Assembly: GCA_022563885.1 (NCBI GenBank)
Contig: JADFMM010000030.1
Location: forward strand, 1 to 33,709
Length of the DNA: 33,709 nucleotides
Reading direction: 5' to 3'
Source: Planctomycetota bacterium
Lineage (GTDB): Bacteria > Planctomycetota > Phycisphaerae > Sedimentisphaerales > Anaerobacaceae
Shown here: one piece after another, positions 8,906-17,531 of the stretch
Position numbering within the stretch: the stretch's first letter is position 1
Layout: each line of letters starts with the position of its first letter
Made by a program: the position numbers and the translations under genes
The notes under the pieces: model-generated
What the model saw: the letters and a program-made list of their open reading frames with translations, nothing else
What the model was told of the DNA's origin: nothing
Databases searched by the model: none

Positions 8906-9358
8906 ATGCAGTGCCCCGCCTGTGGACGTGAGCTTGTTTCGAAAATCGTGAATGAATTGGCTGTGGACGTGTGCGAGGGAGGATGCGGGGGGGTGTGGTT
9001 CAATTGGTCGGAGGTGATCCGGTCGAACGGGCTCCTGCCGTCACCGGCAGAGCAGCAGTTGGTGGTGGCCCGCGACGAACAAATCGTGATCGACCATTCT
9101 CGTCGTTATCGCTGTCCCCACTGTGAAAACATCGCCATGTCACGCGACTTTTCGTCAGTCTTACCCGATCTCCTATTGAATGACTGCCCCAGTTGCGGGG
9201 GATTCTGGCTCAATGGCGACGAGGTCGACGAGATTCCCCACCATGCGATCCCTCGGCCCGAAGAAGGTGGGAGGCAACCGAACGAGTCCCGCGCGCATCG
9301 CGTGATTCAGGCGATTCATCGGCTCTGTCCCGCGTCCTGTGTGGGCGGCCTGCTCTAA
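8906..9358 (+). CDS. Double zinc-ribbon protein (zf-TFIIB type)
   Basis: This 150-residue protein has two copies of the TFIIB-like zinc ribbon. The first has CPACG (3-7) and CEGGCGGVWFNWSEV (23-37). The second has CPHC (about 70-73) and CPSCGGFWLNGDEVDE (about 95-110). The CGGxWxxxxE ending of each repeat is the hallmark of the family. It should bind two zinc ions; a nucleic-acid or scaffold role is possible but unproven. The final 40 residues are polar and not conserved in any way I can name. GAGGA lies about nine bases before the ATG. It is a lone gene facing the DUF1501 operon tail. Confidence 0.85.
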   Translation: MQCPACGRELVSKIVNELAVDVCEGGCGGVWFNWSEVIRSNGLLPSPAEQQLVVARDEQIVIDHSRRYRCPHCENIAMSRDFSSVLPDLLLNDCPSCGGFWLNGDEVDEIPHHAIPRPEEGGRQPNESRAHRVIQAIHRLCPASCVGGLL

Positions 9359-9413
9359 GGTCCTCTGCGTGTGAAGCTCTGGCGTACCCAGCGCCGGCGG
9401 CGCGTGCGTGGCA

Positions 9414-10778
9414 TCACGCCAGAAAACTGAGCAGTCTGAAATCGCTCGGATAGGCCAAGGCCGCCTCTGAATACCCCGGTATTACCATGTCAAGCAGGGC
9501 ACGGTCGTTGCCAAAGTGATTCATGAAGATCTCGCCCAGGACGGCCCGGTAGTCAGTCTTGCGATCGACATAGCGATCGCGCGAGCTGAACATGTCGCCG
9601 TCGGCCCAGGTCGTGCTGTCACAGTTGTAGACGCCCCCGCGCACGGCCCCTCCTGCCACAAACATCACGCATGCCTTACCATGATCGGTCCCGGCGCTGC
9701 CGTTTTCCCGAGAGGTCCGGCCAAATTCGGTCAAGGTCACGATGATCAACTTGTCCCACTGATCCTGTAGATCGCGATAGAGGGCCTGAAAGCCCTGCGC
9801 CACCTGGGCCAGCAGGTCCCCCTGCCGGCCGTAAATCTGTCCCTGGTTGGTGTGGTTGTCCCACCCGCCAATATTGATGCCCAGCACGCGGATTGGCGTA
9901 CGTTTCATCAGCATGGCCGCGTCGGCGCAGTGCTGTCCAAATCGACCATTGGGGTAGACGGCGCCCCCGGAGGGCTCATAGCGGCCTTGGGCCATGGCTT
10001 CCTGTACGATGCTCATCGCGTCAGTCAGGGCGAGTCCGGTGTTGTAGACGAGGTCGCGGTAGTTCTTGCCGAGATGGTCGCGCGGTCCCCCATAGGCCCC
10101 CAGCAGGCCGGAGCCGTCCGGTCCTCCCTCCAGGGTGGGCAGATTCCCGATGAACTTCTGTACCTTGGCCGCGCTGCCGGAGAAGGTAAAGCGAGCCGGA
10201 TCGTTGATCGTCGCCATCGGCAGGGGGCCCTTCAAGGAGACCATTTGGGACCCTGACAGGGCCGCGGCAGCGAGGCGGTTCTCCGTTGGATTCATGGTGA
10301 GGGCGACCTGACGGTACATCATGCCCTCCTCAAAGCTGGGATCTCCGGGCACACCGTTTTCCCAGTACTGCTGACCATCGAAATGGGATTGAGATTGCTT
10401 GCTATAGCCCACCCGATGGATGACCGCCAGGTTCCCCGGTCCCGGCTGGCCATTGAGATCTTGGCGGTTGTAGATCTCCATCATGGGCCCAAGCCGTGGA
10501 TTTAGACCGGCAAAACCGTTGCCCAGATTGAGACTGCTCGCATCGGGAATGAAGAGGGTGGGCCTAGTGGTCGTGTTGTACTCGGAGTCCCCATAGGGGA
10601 TCACCGTGTTGACGGCATCGTTGCCGCCCCGCTGGAAGATGAAGACGAGTTTGGTGTCATCACCGGGAGAGGCGGCCAGCAGGCTCCGTCTCAGGAGGAC
10701 CGGTGCCGTCAGGTTGAGACCCAGGCCGAAGGCCGTCAGGCCCCCCGCTCTCAGAAAGTCGCGTCGATTCCAATGCAT
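9414..10778 (-). CDS. DUF1501 family protein (DUF1800 partner), Tat-exported
   Basis: This 454-residue DUF1501 protein belongs to the subgroup found beside DUF1800 genes. The N-terminus MHWNRRDFLRAGGLTAFGLG carries the twin-arginine export motif (RRDFLR, 5-10). Family motifs are QRGGNDAVNTVIPYGD at 49-64, GGWDNHTNQG at 304-313, TEFGRTSREN at 350-359, TDHGKACVMFVAGGAV at 364-379 and a C-terminal GYSEAALAYP. It differs clearly from the DUF1501 protein at 985-2487, so the two are old paralogues. GAGG lies eight bases before the ATG, and the gene follows the DUF1800 gene by 51 bp in the same direction. DUF1800 and DUF1501 are a well-known conserved pair of unknown function, probably in the envelope or exported. 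Confidence 0.93.
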   Translation of the reverse strand: MHWNRRDFLRAGGLTAFGLGLNLTAPVLLRRSLLAASPGDDTKLVFIFQRGGNDAVNTVIPYGDSEYNTTTRPTLFIPDASSLNLGNGFAGLNPRLGPMMEIYNRQDLNGQPGPGNLAVIHRVGYSKQSQSHFDGQQYWENGVPGDPSFEEGMMYRQVALTMNPTENRLAAAALSGSQMVSLKGPLPMATINDPARFTFSGSAAKVQKFIGNLPTLEGGPDGSGLLGAYGGPRDHLGKNYRDLVYNTGLALTDAMSIVQEAMAQGRYEPSGGAVYPNGRFGQHCADAAMLMKRTPIRVLGINIGGWDNHTNQGQIYGRQGDLLAQVAQGFQALYRDLQDQWDKLIIVTLTEFGRTSRENGSAGTDHGKACVMFVAGGAVRGGVYNCDSTTWADGDMFSSRDRYVDRKTDYRAVLGEIFMNHFGNDRALLDMVIPGYSEAALAYPSDFRLLSFLA

Positions 10779-10829
10779 CGCAATGCCTCATTCCTTGGGT
10801 GGAGGTTTCATGTGTCTCGGTTCTTCAGT

Positions 10830-13694
10830 TTATTGAAACTGCCACTGAGGCAGACTCAGGATCAGACCCACACAGGACTGCACTTTCTCCTCAAATGCCG
10901 CCAGTTTGCGACGATTGTAACGATCCAGGGGCTCCGGGGCGCCGCTATCGTTCGTGTTGAGGAACTCCAGCAATAGTTCCCGATTTGGCGCGGAGAGTTC
11001 GCCCTGAAAGAGCAGCGTATCGAAATAATCGACGACATCCTCCGCGGTTACCAGGCCATTGTTGTCCACCGTCGCCCAGATGTCCCAGCCAAACTGGCTG
11101 GCCTTGTTTTCTGCCAGAGACTTCGCGAACTCGATGCGATTCAGCATGGAGGCCGTGTCCATCCAGTCAAAGCCCAACTCTGAGAATCCGTCGGGATCAT
11201 CTCGCTTGAAGAGGTCCATGCCCATGCCACGGTTCAGCTCCGGCAAACCCGCGCCGGTGGCGTCAGATTCGAGCGCTCGCAGACTGCTGTTGATGAACTC
11301 AATCGCCGTTTTGACCTTGGAGCGGTAGGCGCGCGGCGACCAAAAGACACCGGCCTGATCGCTCGGATCGAGCAACGTTCGCATGACGGTCTCGATATGG
11401 CCGGGCGGCGCAGTAGATCCCCAGGCAACTATCGCCGCATCGACGAGGTCAAGCAACTCTGCGGGGGCACTGCGGTCCTTGAAACTCGTCAGCGTCACCT
11501 CGTCCGAGACGAAACGCTGAACCAACTTGATACAGATGTACTCCTTGGTGGAAGGATGGTTCGCCAAGGCTTGGACGACCACCAGCGTGTCCTCCAGGCC
11601 ATCTGCCGCCGCGCCCTCCCCGGACCTGGCGGGAAGCCTGATTTCGTGTTCGGTGCCCCCGAACAACACTTTTGCCCCGGTATCGTGCAGTTCCGGATCG
11701 AAACGAAAGACCCAAGTGCCATTGCGGTCTCCATGTTCAATGCTGCCCGGCAAGATCCTGCGTTCAATCAATCTCGGTGCGATGGTCAGGTCGGAACTCC
11801 CCAGGTTCACGTTGTGGGCCTGTAGGGCGAGTACGTTTTCACCCGGCCGCAAGAGACTCAGGAAGCGGTTCAGGTTGATATAGTCTGCCCCCTCGCTGGC
11901 CTCATGGCCTCCGTCTGTGCGCTGATCGAAAGCCGGTGGTGTGCCCTGGCCCTTCATTGTTTCACTGCGAGCCACCTCCGTGCCGTTGAGGTAGGCCACG
12001 TAACCGTCGTCATAGCGAACCTCCAGCAGCAGCAGGTTTTCGAACTGGTCGGGGTCCTCAACAACAAAGGAGCGTCGCAGGTAGACCGACAGATACTGGT
12101 TCCTCATGTCCATCAATACCGTGGCATCGTCCCCATCACCATACCCGATTCCCGTGCTGCCTCGGGACCAACCGGAAGCGTCAAACCCCAATTGGGTCCA
12201 CTCCGTCGTGGGGCTGTCCCCGGCCGGGCTTGGCTCGCGTCTGCCTTTGAAGTAACGCCAGCGGGGGCCCAGATCGAGCCAGGCATCGTCGACGAATTGT
12301 ACACCGCAGCGGGTCGGCGGGGTCAGGGCCGCTGCGGGGAAGGGCAGCGCCTGATCGGGAAAGACCTTGCACACCGTCCAGCCCGTAAAGCACATGGCCA
12401 GTTCCTCGATATCCTTCTGCGTGTAGCGGTTGTCGACGCCGAAGGCGAAGAGTTCCAGTATTTCCCGGGAATAGTTCTCATTGGCGGCGCCCTTGACGTT
12501 GAGCACGTTGTCCAGATAGATCAGCATGGTCGGACTGGTGGCACTGTAGAGCAACAGGTCCCCGAAATACCCCAACGCGTTGTCATAGAAGAACTGATAC
12601 TCCTGGTATTCTGCGTGAGCAGCCTCGGACTCGGCTTGACCGCGGGGCATGGCGTCCGTGGCATCCGAATCCGTCAACTCGTCGAAGTAGTCGACCAGTT
12701 TGTCGTAGTCCGTCGTGAAGTGATTCTCCCAGAACTCGGCCAGCACGGTCTGGAGCTGACGGTCCGTATGGACGCCCCGCACATGGACCAGTTGCTGCAG
12801 GGCATCGACGTCGCGGATCACACGCAACGGTGGCCCGGGGAGCAGTATGCGGTTGATGAGTTCGGGGATCATGCTCAGGTCGCTGCTGGTCAGGTTGCGG
12901 TTGTGCACTTCGATGGCCAAGACATTCGCCCCTTCGCGTAGCAGCCCCAGGAAGGGGCTAAGATCAAACTCTTCCGGCGTCCCCGCCTCATGACTACCGT
13001 TTGCGGCGGTCTGGTACGTGATGGTTCCCGAGGGCAGGTTTGCATTGGCCACCTGCCGACCATTCAAATAGGCCCGGAAGCCGTCATCATAGTCGACCCG
13101 CAGCAATAGCTGGTTTATCTCGGCGAGCGCCTCGGCGCTCAGCTGAATGGTCTGTCGGAGATAGACCGATAGATATTGGTTCTGCATATCATCCAATACC
13201 GTGGCGTCGTCGTCGTCGCCGTAGCCAATCCCCGTGGCCCCCAAGGACCAATGGGCATCGCGGTATCTCCTCTTCTGCCAACCCTCGCCCGGAGCCCTGA
13301 CGCCCTTTACGTAACGCCACAGCGTGCCAGCGGCGATCAGGACGTCCTCGCGGGCGGCCACCTTTTCCACAAACAACGCGTCCTCCAACTCCTGCAGGAG
13401 CGGTGGGACACCAGCGGCCAAGTCAGCGGGACCGAGTTGCTCTTCCAGGTAGGCCTCGACCCCCATGGCCTGGACCCGAGCCAAATCGGCAGGGGAAGGG
13501 CCATACGCGACCCGGTTGAGCACGTGTCCGGCCTTCGTCAAAGGATCTTGAGGCGCCTCAGCGGCCTCAACGGCGGCCAGGGCCAGAAGAAAACATGCCA
13601 GCAAGGAAAACGCTCTCAAACTGGGATGGCGAGGCCTGCTCCACGCCGGCTTCCGCGCAAGCGGGCCACCCGTGGACACAGCATCCGTAGACAT
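10830..13694 (-). CDS. DUF1800 protein with two inserted beta-sandwich-like domains
   Basis: The protein has 954 residues, roughly twice the usual DUF1800 length. An upstream in-frame extension of 57 codons is rejected for three reasons: a signal peptide (LRAFSLLACFLLALAAVEAA, about 26-45) fits the ATG at 13694, AAAGG precedes that ATG, and a promoter lies inside the extension. DUF1800 signatures are KAGHVLNRVAYGPSPADL (54-71), FWENHFTTDY (321-330), ANENYSREILELFAFGVD (404-421) and YTQKDIEELAMCFTGWT (424-440). Two homologous inserts break the domain: about 122-288 and 478-650. Both contain GIGYGDxDDATVLxDM, NQYLSVYLR, a VRYDDGYVAYLNG-like strand and a GxNVLAxxxHNxNLxSSDL ending. They resemble galactose-binding-like jelly rolls. 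No CxxCH motif is present. The likely location is periplasmic or on the cell surface. Confidence 0.92.
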   Translation of the reverse strand: MSTDAVSTGGPLARKPAWSRPRHPSLRAFSLLACFLLALAAVEAAEAPQDPLTKAGHVLNRVAYGPSPADLARVQAMGVEAYLEEQLGPADLAAGVPPLLQELEDALFVEKVAAREDVLIAAGTLWRYVKGVRAPGEGWQKRRYRDAHWSLGATGIGYGDDDDATVLDDMQNQYLSVYLRQTIQLSAEALAEINQLLLRVDYDDGFRAYLNGRQVANANLPSGTITYQTAANGSHEAGTPEEFDLSPFLGLLREGANVLAIEVHNRNLTSSDLSMIPELINRILLPGPPLRVIRDVDALQQLVHVRGVHTDRQLQTVLAEFWENHFTTDYDKLVDYFDELTDSDATDAMPRGQAESEAAHAEYQEYQFFYDNALGYFGDLLLYSATSPTMLIYLDNVLNVKGAANENYSREILELFAFGVDNRYTQKDIEELAMCFTGWTVCKVFPDQALPFPAAALTPPTRCGVQFVDDAWLDLGPRWRYFKGRREPSPAGDSPTTEWTQLGFDASGWSRGSTGIGYGDGDDATVLMDMRNQYLSVYLRRSFVVEDPDQFENLLLLEVRYDDGYVAYLNGTEVARSETMKGQGTPPAFDQRTDGGHEASEGADYINLNRFLSLLRPGENVLALQAHNVNLGSSDLTIAPRLIERRILPGSIEHGDRNGTWVFRFDPELHDTGAKVLFGGTEHEIRLPARSGEGAAADGLEDTLVVVQALANHPSTKEYICIKLVQRFVSDEVTLTSFKDRSAPAELLDLVDAAIVAWGSTAPPGHIETVMRTLLDPSDQAGVFWSPRAYRSKVKTAIEFINSSLRALESDATGAGLPELNRGMGMDLFKRDDPDGFSELGFDWMDTASMLNRIEFAKSLAENKASQFGWDIWATVDNNGLVTAEDVVDYFDTLLFQGELSAPNRELLLEFLNTNDSGAPEPLDRYNRRKLAAFEEKVQSCVGLILSLPQWQFQ

Positions 13695-13772
13695 CGAAGC
13701 GCCTTTCCGCAAGTAAAACTCTTTCCCATTGCGACCAACGTGCTTGGTCTCCATGTCAAATGAAGGTCGCCT

Positions 13773-13802
13773 AATATACCACATTGGGATGAGGGACCGC
13801 AA
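13773..13802 (-). promoter_or_regulatory. Extended -10 promoter for the DUF1800-DUF1501 operon
   Basis: On the minus strand TTGCGG (13802-13797) is followed by an 18-base spacer and then TATATT (13778-13773). TGG directly before the hexamer gives the extended -10 TGn motif. The start codon at 13694 would lie about 70 bases downstream of transcription start. Confidence 0.5.
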
Positions 13803-14236
13803 GTGTTTTGAGGGGCACACAGAGCCAAGGAGCCAAGCAGGGCATCTCAATGGTGATCTGAGCATGTCTAGAAGTAGATGGCTGAGGCTGGGGTTTTATT
13901 TGAGAGCCAAGCCTGGGTGCAGGATGCCGTCTGTTCGCCCTTTCGCATAGGGACCTGTCCCTCTGACTTTTCGAACATCGCTCTTCGCAAGCCGCCGTGG
14001 CGAAACCTAACAGACACGATTCCGACCAACCATGGCACATTTTAGCCTTGAGTCGTCTTTTCCCTTATGCCATAATTGCTCTGGGTCAAAATCTACACAA
14101 TGGAATCGGGCAGTCAAAGAGCTGTACCAGACGCATCCTTGGCGCCCAGAGTTTCCTAAGTAGTTTGGACTTAATGTGTTACAGGGACGGCAGGTCAATC
14201 AACCTGCTCAATCCTTGAAAGGCCTATCGGAATTCA
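13803..14236. other. Divergent intergenic region before resB
   Basis: About 430 bp with no supported gene between the DUF1800 promoter and resB. It holds a short palindrome, GGGACCTGTCCC, near 13950. Short open frames here lack ribosome sites and family features. No tRNA, riboswitch or convincing promoter for resB could be identified. Confidence 0.5.
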
Positions 14237-15490
14237 ATGCTTAAGAAATACGTCCAGATCATCTCGCTGAAACTGACCGTTGCCTGTCTGGTATGTGCTC
14301 TGATTCTGGTGTTCGTAGGCACCCTGGCCCAGGTGAATCTGGGGTTGTATCTTGCCCAGGAGGTGTTCTATCGGAGTATCTTTATCTCGGCGCGCGACTT
14401 TGCATCTTTTCATCCCAACTGGCCGGACTGGCCGTTTAAGGGATCAAACCTGTCTTTTCCCGTGTTTCCCGGAGGCATTCTGATCGGCGGGACATTGTTG
14501 GTCAATCTCATTGTTTCGCATCTGGTCCTCTTCAAGTGGACCAAAAAGAGGATTGGCATCATGTTGACACATATCGGTATCATCCTCCTGCTCTTGGGGC
14601 AGATGTTCACCGAAATGTTTCAAGTCGAAAGTTCCATGCGGATCGAAGAGGGCCAATCCAAGAACTATTCGGAGAGCTACCGCACCATGGAACTCGCCGT
14701 CATCGAGACCTCGCATGACGACTTTGATCAGGTCACGGCCTTTTCGCAATCTCTGCTGACCAAGGGAGCGATCTTAGCTGACCCTGGTCTTCCGTTCGAG
14801 ATCAAGGTCAGGCGTTACGATCTAAACAGTGACGCCTCGGTCCGAGCGCCCTTCAGGGACCCACCGCCGCCCGGCCTACAAGGTATTGGGAGAAAGGTAA
14901 AGTTTTCTTCCGCGGAGGAAGTGAGGGGCATGGACACCAAGAACGTCCCGACGGCTGAAGTCGGGATCGAGTTTCCGGATGGGCAGGTCCGCAGTTGGTT
15001 CGTCTCTCATTGGCAAACAGATGTCAACCTGGTTCGGTTTCTAACGGAAAACAGGTTTGGTCCTAAATGGGGGCCCATCTTGGGTCCGGCTTTGGAGACA
15101 CCCCAGACCTTTGCCTACGAAGGTCGCCAATTTCAGCTCTGGCTGCGACCGGTGCGCTACTACAAACCCTTCAGTATCAAGCTCAAGGAGTTTCGTCATG
15201 ACAAGTACATGGGCACCGAAAAGGCCAAAAACTTTTCCAGCCGCGTTCAGTTGAACAACGAGCAGACGGGGGAGCGACGTGACGTCTTAATCAAGATGAA
15301 CAGCCCTCTGCGCTATCAGGGTGAGACCTATTACCAGTCGGGGTATGAGGGCGACGCCGTCACGATTCTGCAGGTCGTTCGTAATCCGAGTTGGCTCGTC
15401 CCCTACGTGTCTTGTGTGTTGGTCGGGGTCGGGTTGGCCGTGCAGTTCCTTATGCACCTGTTTGGATTCATTAAGAAGAGGGCCGCATGA
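14237..15490 (+). CDS. resB: Cytochrome c biogenesis protein ResB (Ccs1)
   Basis: A 417-residue ResB/Ccs1 protein of cytochrome c maturation System II. With CcsA it carries haem across the membrane and attaches it to CxxCH apocytochromes. Four membrane helices are visible in the family pattern: about 12-31, 79-99, 106-123 and 384-411. A large extracytoplasmic domain lies between helices three and four. Histidines in helices two and three (H95, H112) could be haem ligands, which is an inference. The domain after helix three opens with FQVESSMRIEEGQSKNYSES, typical of the family. The stop codon overlaps the ccsA start (ATGA at 15487-15490), so the two are translationally coupled. The ribosome site is weak (AAAGG some 14 bases upstream). 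Confidence 0.9.
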   Translation: MLKKYVQIISLKLTVACLVCALILVFVGTLAQVNLGLYLAQEVFYRSIFISARDFASFHPNWPDWPFKGSNLSFPVFPGGILIGGTLLVNLIVSHLVLFKWTKKRIGIMLTHIGIILLLLGQMFTEMFQVESSMRIEEGQSKNYSESYRTMELAVIETSHDDFDQVTAFSQSLLTKGAILADPGLPFEIKVRRYDLNSDASVRAPFRDPPPPGLQGIGRKVKFSSAEEVRGMDTKNVPTAEVGIEFPDGQVRSWFVSHWQTDVNLVRFLTENRFGPKWGPILGPALETPQTFAYEGRQFQLWLRPVRYYKPFSIKLKEFRHDKYMGTEKAKNFSSRVQLNNEQTGERRDVLIKMNSPLRYQGETYYQSGYEGDAVTILQVVRNPSWLVPYVSCVLVGVGLAVQFLMHLFGFIKKRAA

Positions 15491-17463
15491 AAAAGAGACT
15501 TCCCCTAATCCTTCTGGGTGTTATCTTGCTGTGGACCCTGTCGGCATTGCGTCCGGCACGGGACAAAGCGGACGCCCTGAAGGTCCATGCCTTTGGCAGG
15601 CTGCCCGTGGTACTCAACGGCAGGGTTCAGCCGATCGATTCCGTCGCCCGCAACGCCCTGATCATTATCAGTGGCAAGCAATCGCTCACGTTGGAAGGAA
15701 ACGGCGGCAACAAGAAATACTGGGGAGACCTCCTGGAAATCAGTCAACACGCCGATGCGGCGCCGCTGAAGCTGCGCGATTGGTGGCAGTTCGGCAAGCA
15801 TCCCCAGAAGATGACGGCGGTCGAGTGGCTGATGGAGGCGGCGATGACGCCTGACGTCGCGGATCGGCGTTACATTTTTCGAATACACCATCCGGAGGTC
15901 ATCCGCGATATGGAATTGGAGACCGGTGGCGTAGAAAAGAGTGGCATGCACTGGTATTCCTATAACGAGTTGAAGCCGAAGTTTTCCTTGATCATGGAAC
16001 AGGTGGAGCGAATTCGGGGAATCGATGCCAAGCTACGCTCGCCCTACGAACGGCAGATGACCCAGGTATTCTCCTCTCTCGGGTTATACCGTCGCATCAA
16101 GAACAGTTTTAGACCAGAAGAATCCCACAACTTTCCCGCGGAGATTCAGGCCTACGAACAAAACCTCAGGCCCGGCATCGCTGCCATCCGAAACCAGATG
16201 GCGGGTCGTTCATTTGATGAAAAGGCTGTTGAGGCCATCAGGGGAAGTCTGCAGCAGTATGAGCAGCTACGAAAACTGGCCTACCCCCTAATCATTCCGC
16301 CGTCACCGAATAGCGCCGACCGGGAGGCTTGGTCCAATATCGGGACCAGCCTGGTCAACGCCGCCTTCTCGAATGGCGTGCCCCCCGAAGTCACCGCCTA
16401 TGCAAACATGGTCTCCGCCTATCGCCGCAACGATCTGAGCACATTCAATCATATTGTCGAGGGCTTTCGCGTCCATTTGGAACATTCTATTCCCGCAGAA
16501 GTGAAGAAGGGCAGCCGAGAACACTTCTTCAACAGCTATGCCCCGTTTCGAAAGAGCATTGTCCTCTATCTGTTCGCCTTCGTTTTGGCCTGTTGTAGTT
16601 GGCTCAACATGTCGGATAATCTGAGAAAATCTGCATTTTACCTGATTATTCTGTCCTTTGTCATCCATACCTCCGGCTTGATTTTTCGCATGGTGCTGGA
16701 GGGTCGGCCGCCCGTGACCAATCTTTATTCTTCTGCCGTATTCATCGGTTGGGGCGCGGTGCTGTTGGGCTTGATCCTCGAACGCTTTCATCGCAACGGC
16801 ATCGGCATCGTCACGGCGGCATCGGTCGGATTTGTCACGCTCTTGATCGCCCATTTTCTATCCTTGAAAGGCGACACCATGGAGATGATGCAGGCCGTGC
16901 TGGACACCAATGCCTGGCTGGCCACCCATGTCGTGGTGATCAATCTGGGCTATTCCTCTACCTACATCGCCGGCTTCCTGGCCATCATTTATGTCTTGCG
17001 GGGTGTCTTTACGACCTCGCTCACCAAAGACACCGCCAAGAGCCTGGGACGGATGGTCTACGGCATCGTCTGTTTCGCCACCCTCTTTAGCTTCGTCGGC
17101 ACGGTCCTGGGGGGCATCTGGGCAGACCAGTCTTGGGGTCGCTTTTGGGGGTGGGACCCGAAGGAAAATGGGGCACTGATGATCGTGATCTGGAACGCGA
17201 CGATCTTGCACGCCCGCTGGGGCGGCATGATCAGAGAAAGAGGGATCATGGTGATGGCGATATTCGGGAATGTGATCACCTCCTGGTCCTATTTCGGCGT
17301 CAACACCTTGGCCATCGGATTGCACAGCTATGGCCATATGGACGGATCCTACAAGTGGCTCATGATTTTTAACGCGGTTCAGGTCGTCTTCATGGTGTGC
17401 GGCGGCATACCACAACGATTCTGGTTGAGTTTTGCACCGCGGTTCCAAGGCGCCAAGGCGTAG
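15487..17463 (+). CDS. ccsA: Cytochrome c biogenesis protein CcsA with long N-terminal extension
   Basis: A 658-residue CcsA protein of System II. The tryptophan-rich WWD haem-handling motif is SWGRFWGWDPKENGA, about residues 548-562. Flanking membrane histidines are seen in WLATHVVVINLGY (about 478-490) and GLHSYGHMDGSY (about 610-621). About eight helices occupy residues 355-650. Before them lies one N-terminal helix (6-21) and about 330 residues predicted outside the membrane, beginning VHAFGRLPVVLNGRVQPIDS. Short CcsA proteins lack this region, but similar long forms occur in PVC bacteria. The ATG overlaps the resB stop by four bases. The apparent clients are the CxxCH proteins of the nearby cytochrome operons. 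No terminator is visible after the gene. Confidence 0.92.
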   Translation: MKKRLPLILLGVILLWTLSALRPARDKADALKVHAFGRLPVVLNGRVQPIDSVARNALIIISGKQSLTLEGNGGNKKYWGDLLEISQHADAAPLKLRDWWQFGKHPQKMTAVEWLMEAAMTPDVADRRYIFRIHHPEVIRDMELETGGVEKSGMHWYSYNELKPKFSLIMEQVERIRGIDAKLRSPYERQMTQVFSSLGLYRRIKNSFRPEESHNFPAEIQAYEQNLRPGIAAIRNQMAGRSFDEKAVEAIRGSLQQYEQLRKLAYPLIIPPSPNSADREAWSNIGTSLVNAAFSNGVPPEVTAYANMVSAYRRNDLSTFNHIVEGFRVHLEHSIPAEVKKGSREHFFNSYAPFRKSIVLYLFAFVLACCSWLNMSDNLRKSAFYLIILSFVIHTSGLIFRMVLEGRPPVTNLYSSAVFIGWGAVLLGLILERFHRNGIGIVTAASVGFVTLLIAHFLSLKGDTMEMMQAVLDTNAWLATHVVVINLGYSSTYIAGFLAIIYVLRGVFTTSLTKDTAKSLGRMVYGIVCFATLFSFVGTVLGGIWADQSWGRFWGWDPKENGALMIVIWNATILHARWGGMIRERGIMVMAIFGNVITSWSYFGVNTLAIGLHSYGHMDGSYKWLMIFNAVQVVFMVCGGIPQRFWLSFAPRFQGAKA

Positions 17464-17531
17464 CGCGGTTGAGCAAGGCGATTGGCTGGGTTCGAACCCT
17501 TAGGGATCCGGTTGCTGCACCGACACGCTCT

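Noticed and set aside
11904-12941. Long plus-strand open frame (345 codons) opposite the DUF1800 gene
   Set aside because: Antisense to conserved DUF1800 sequence; no motifs and no ribosome site.
13695-13865. N-terminal extension of the DUF1800 gene
   Set aside because: The signal peptide, ribosome site and extended -10 promoter all fit the ATG at 13694; the extension is not protein-like.
17488-17520. GGTTCGAACCC, resembling a tRNA T-arm
   Set aside because: No acceptor, D-arm or anticodon stem can be built around it.
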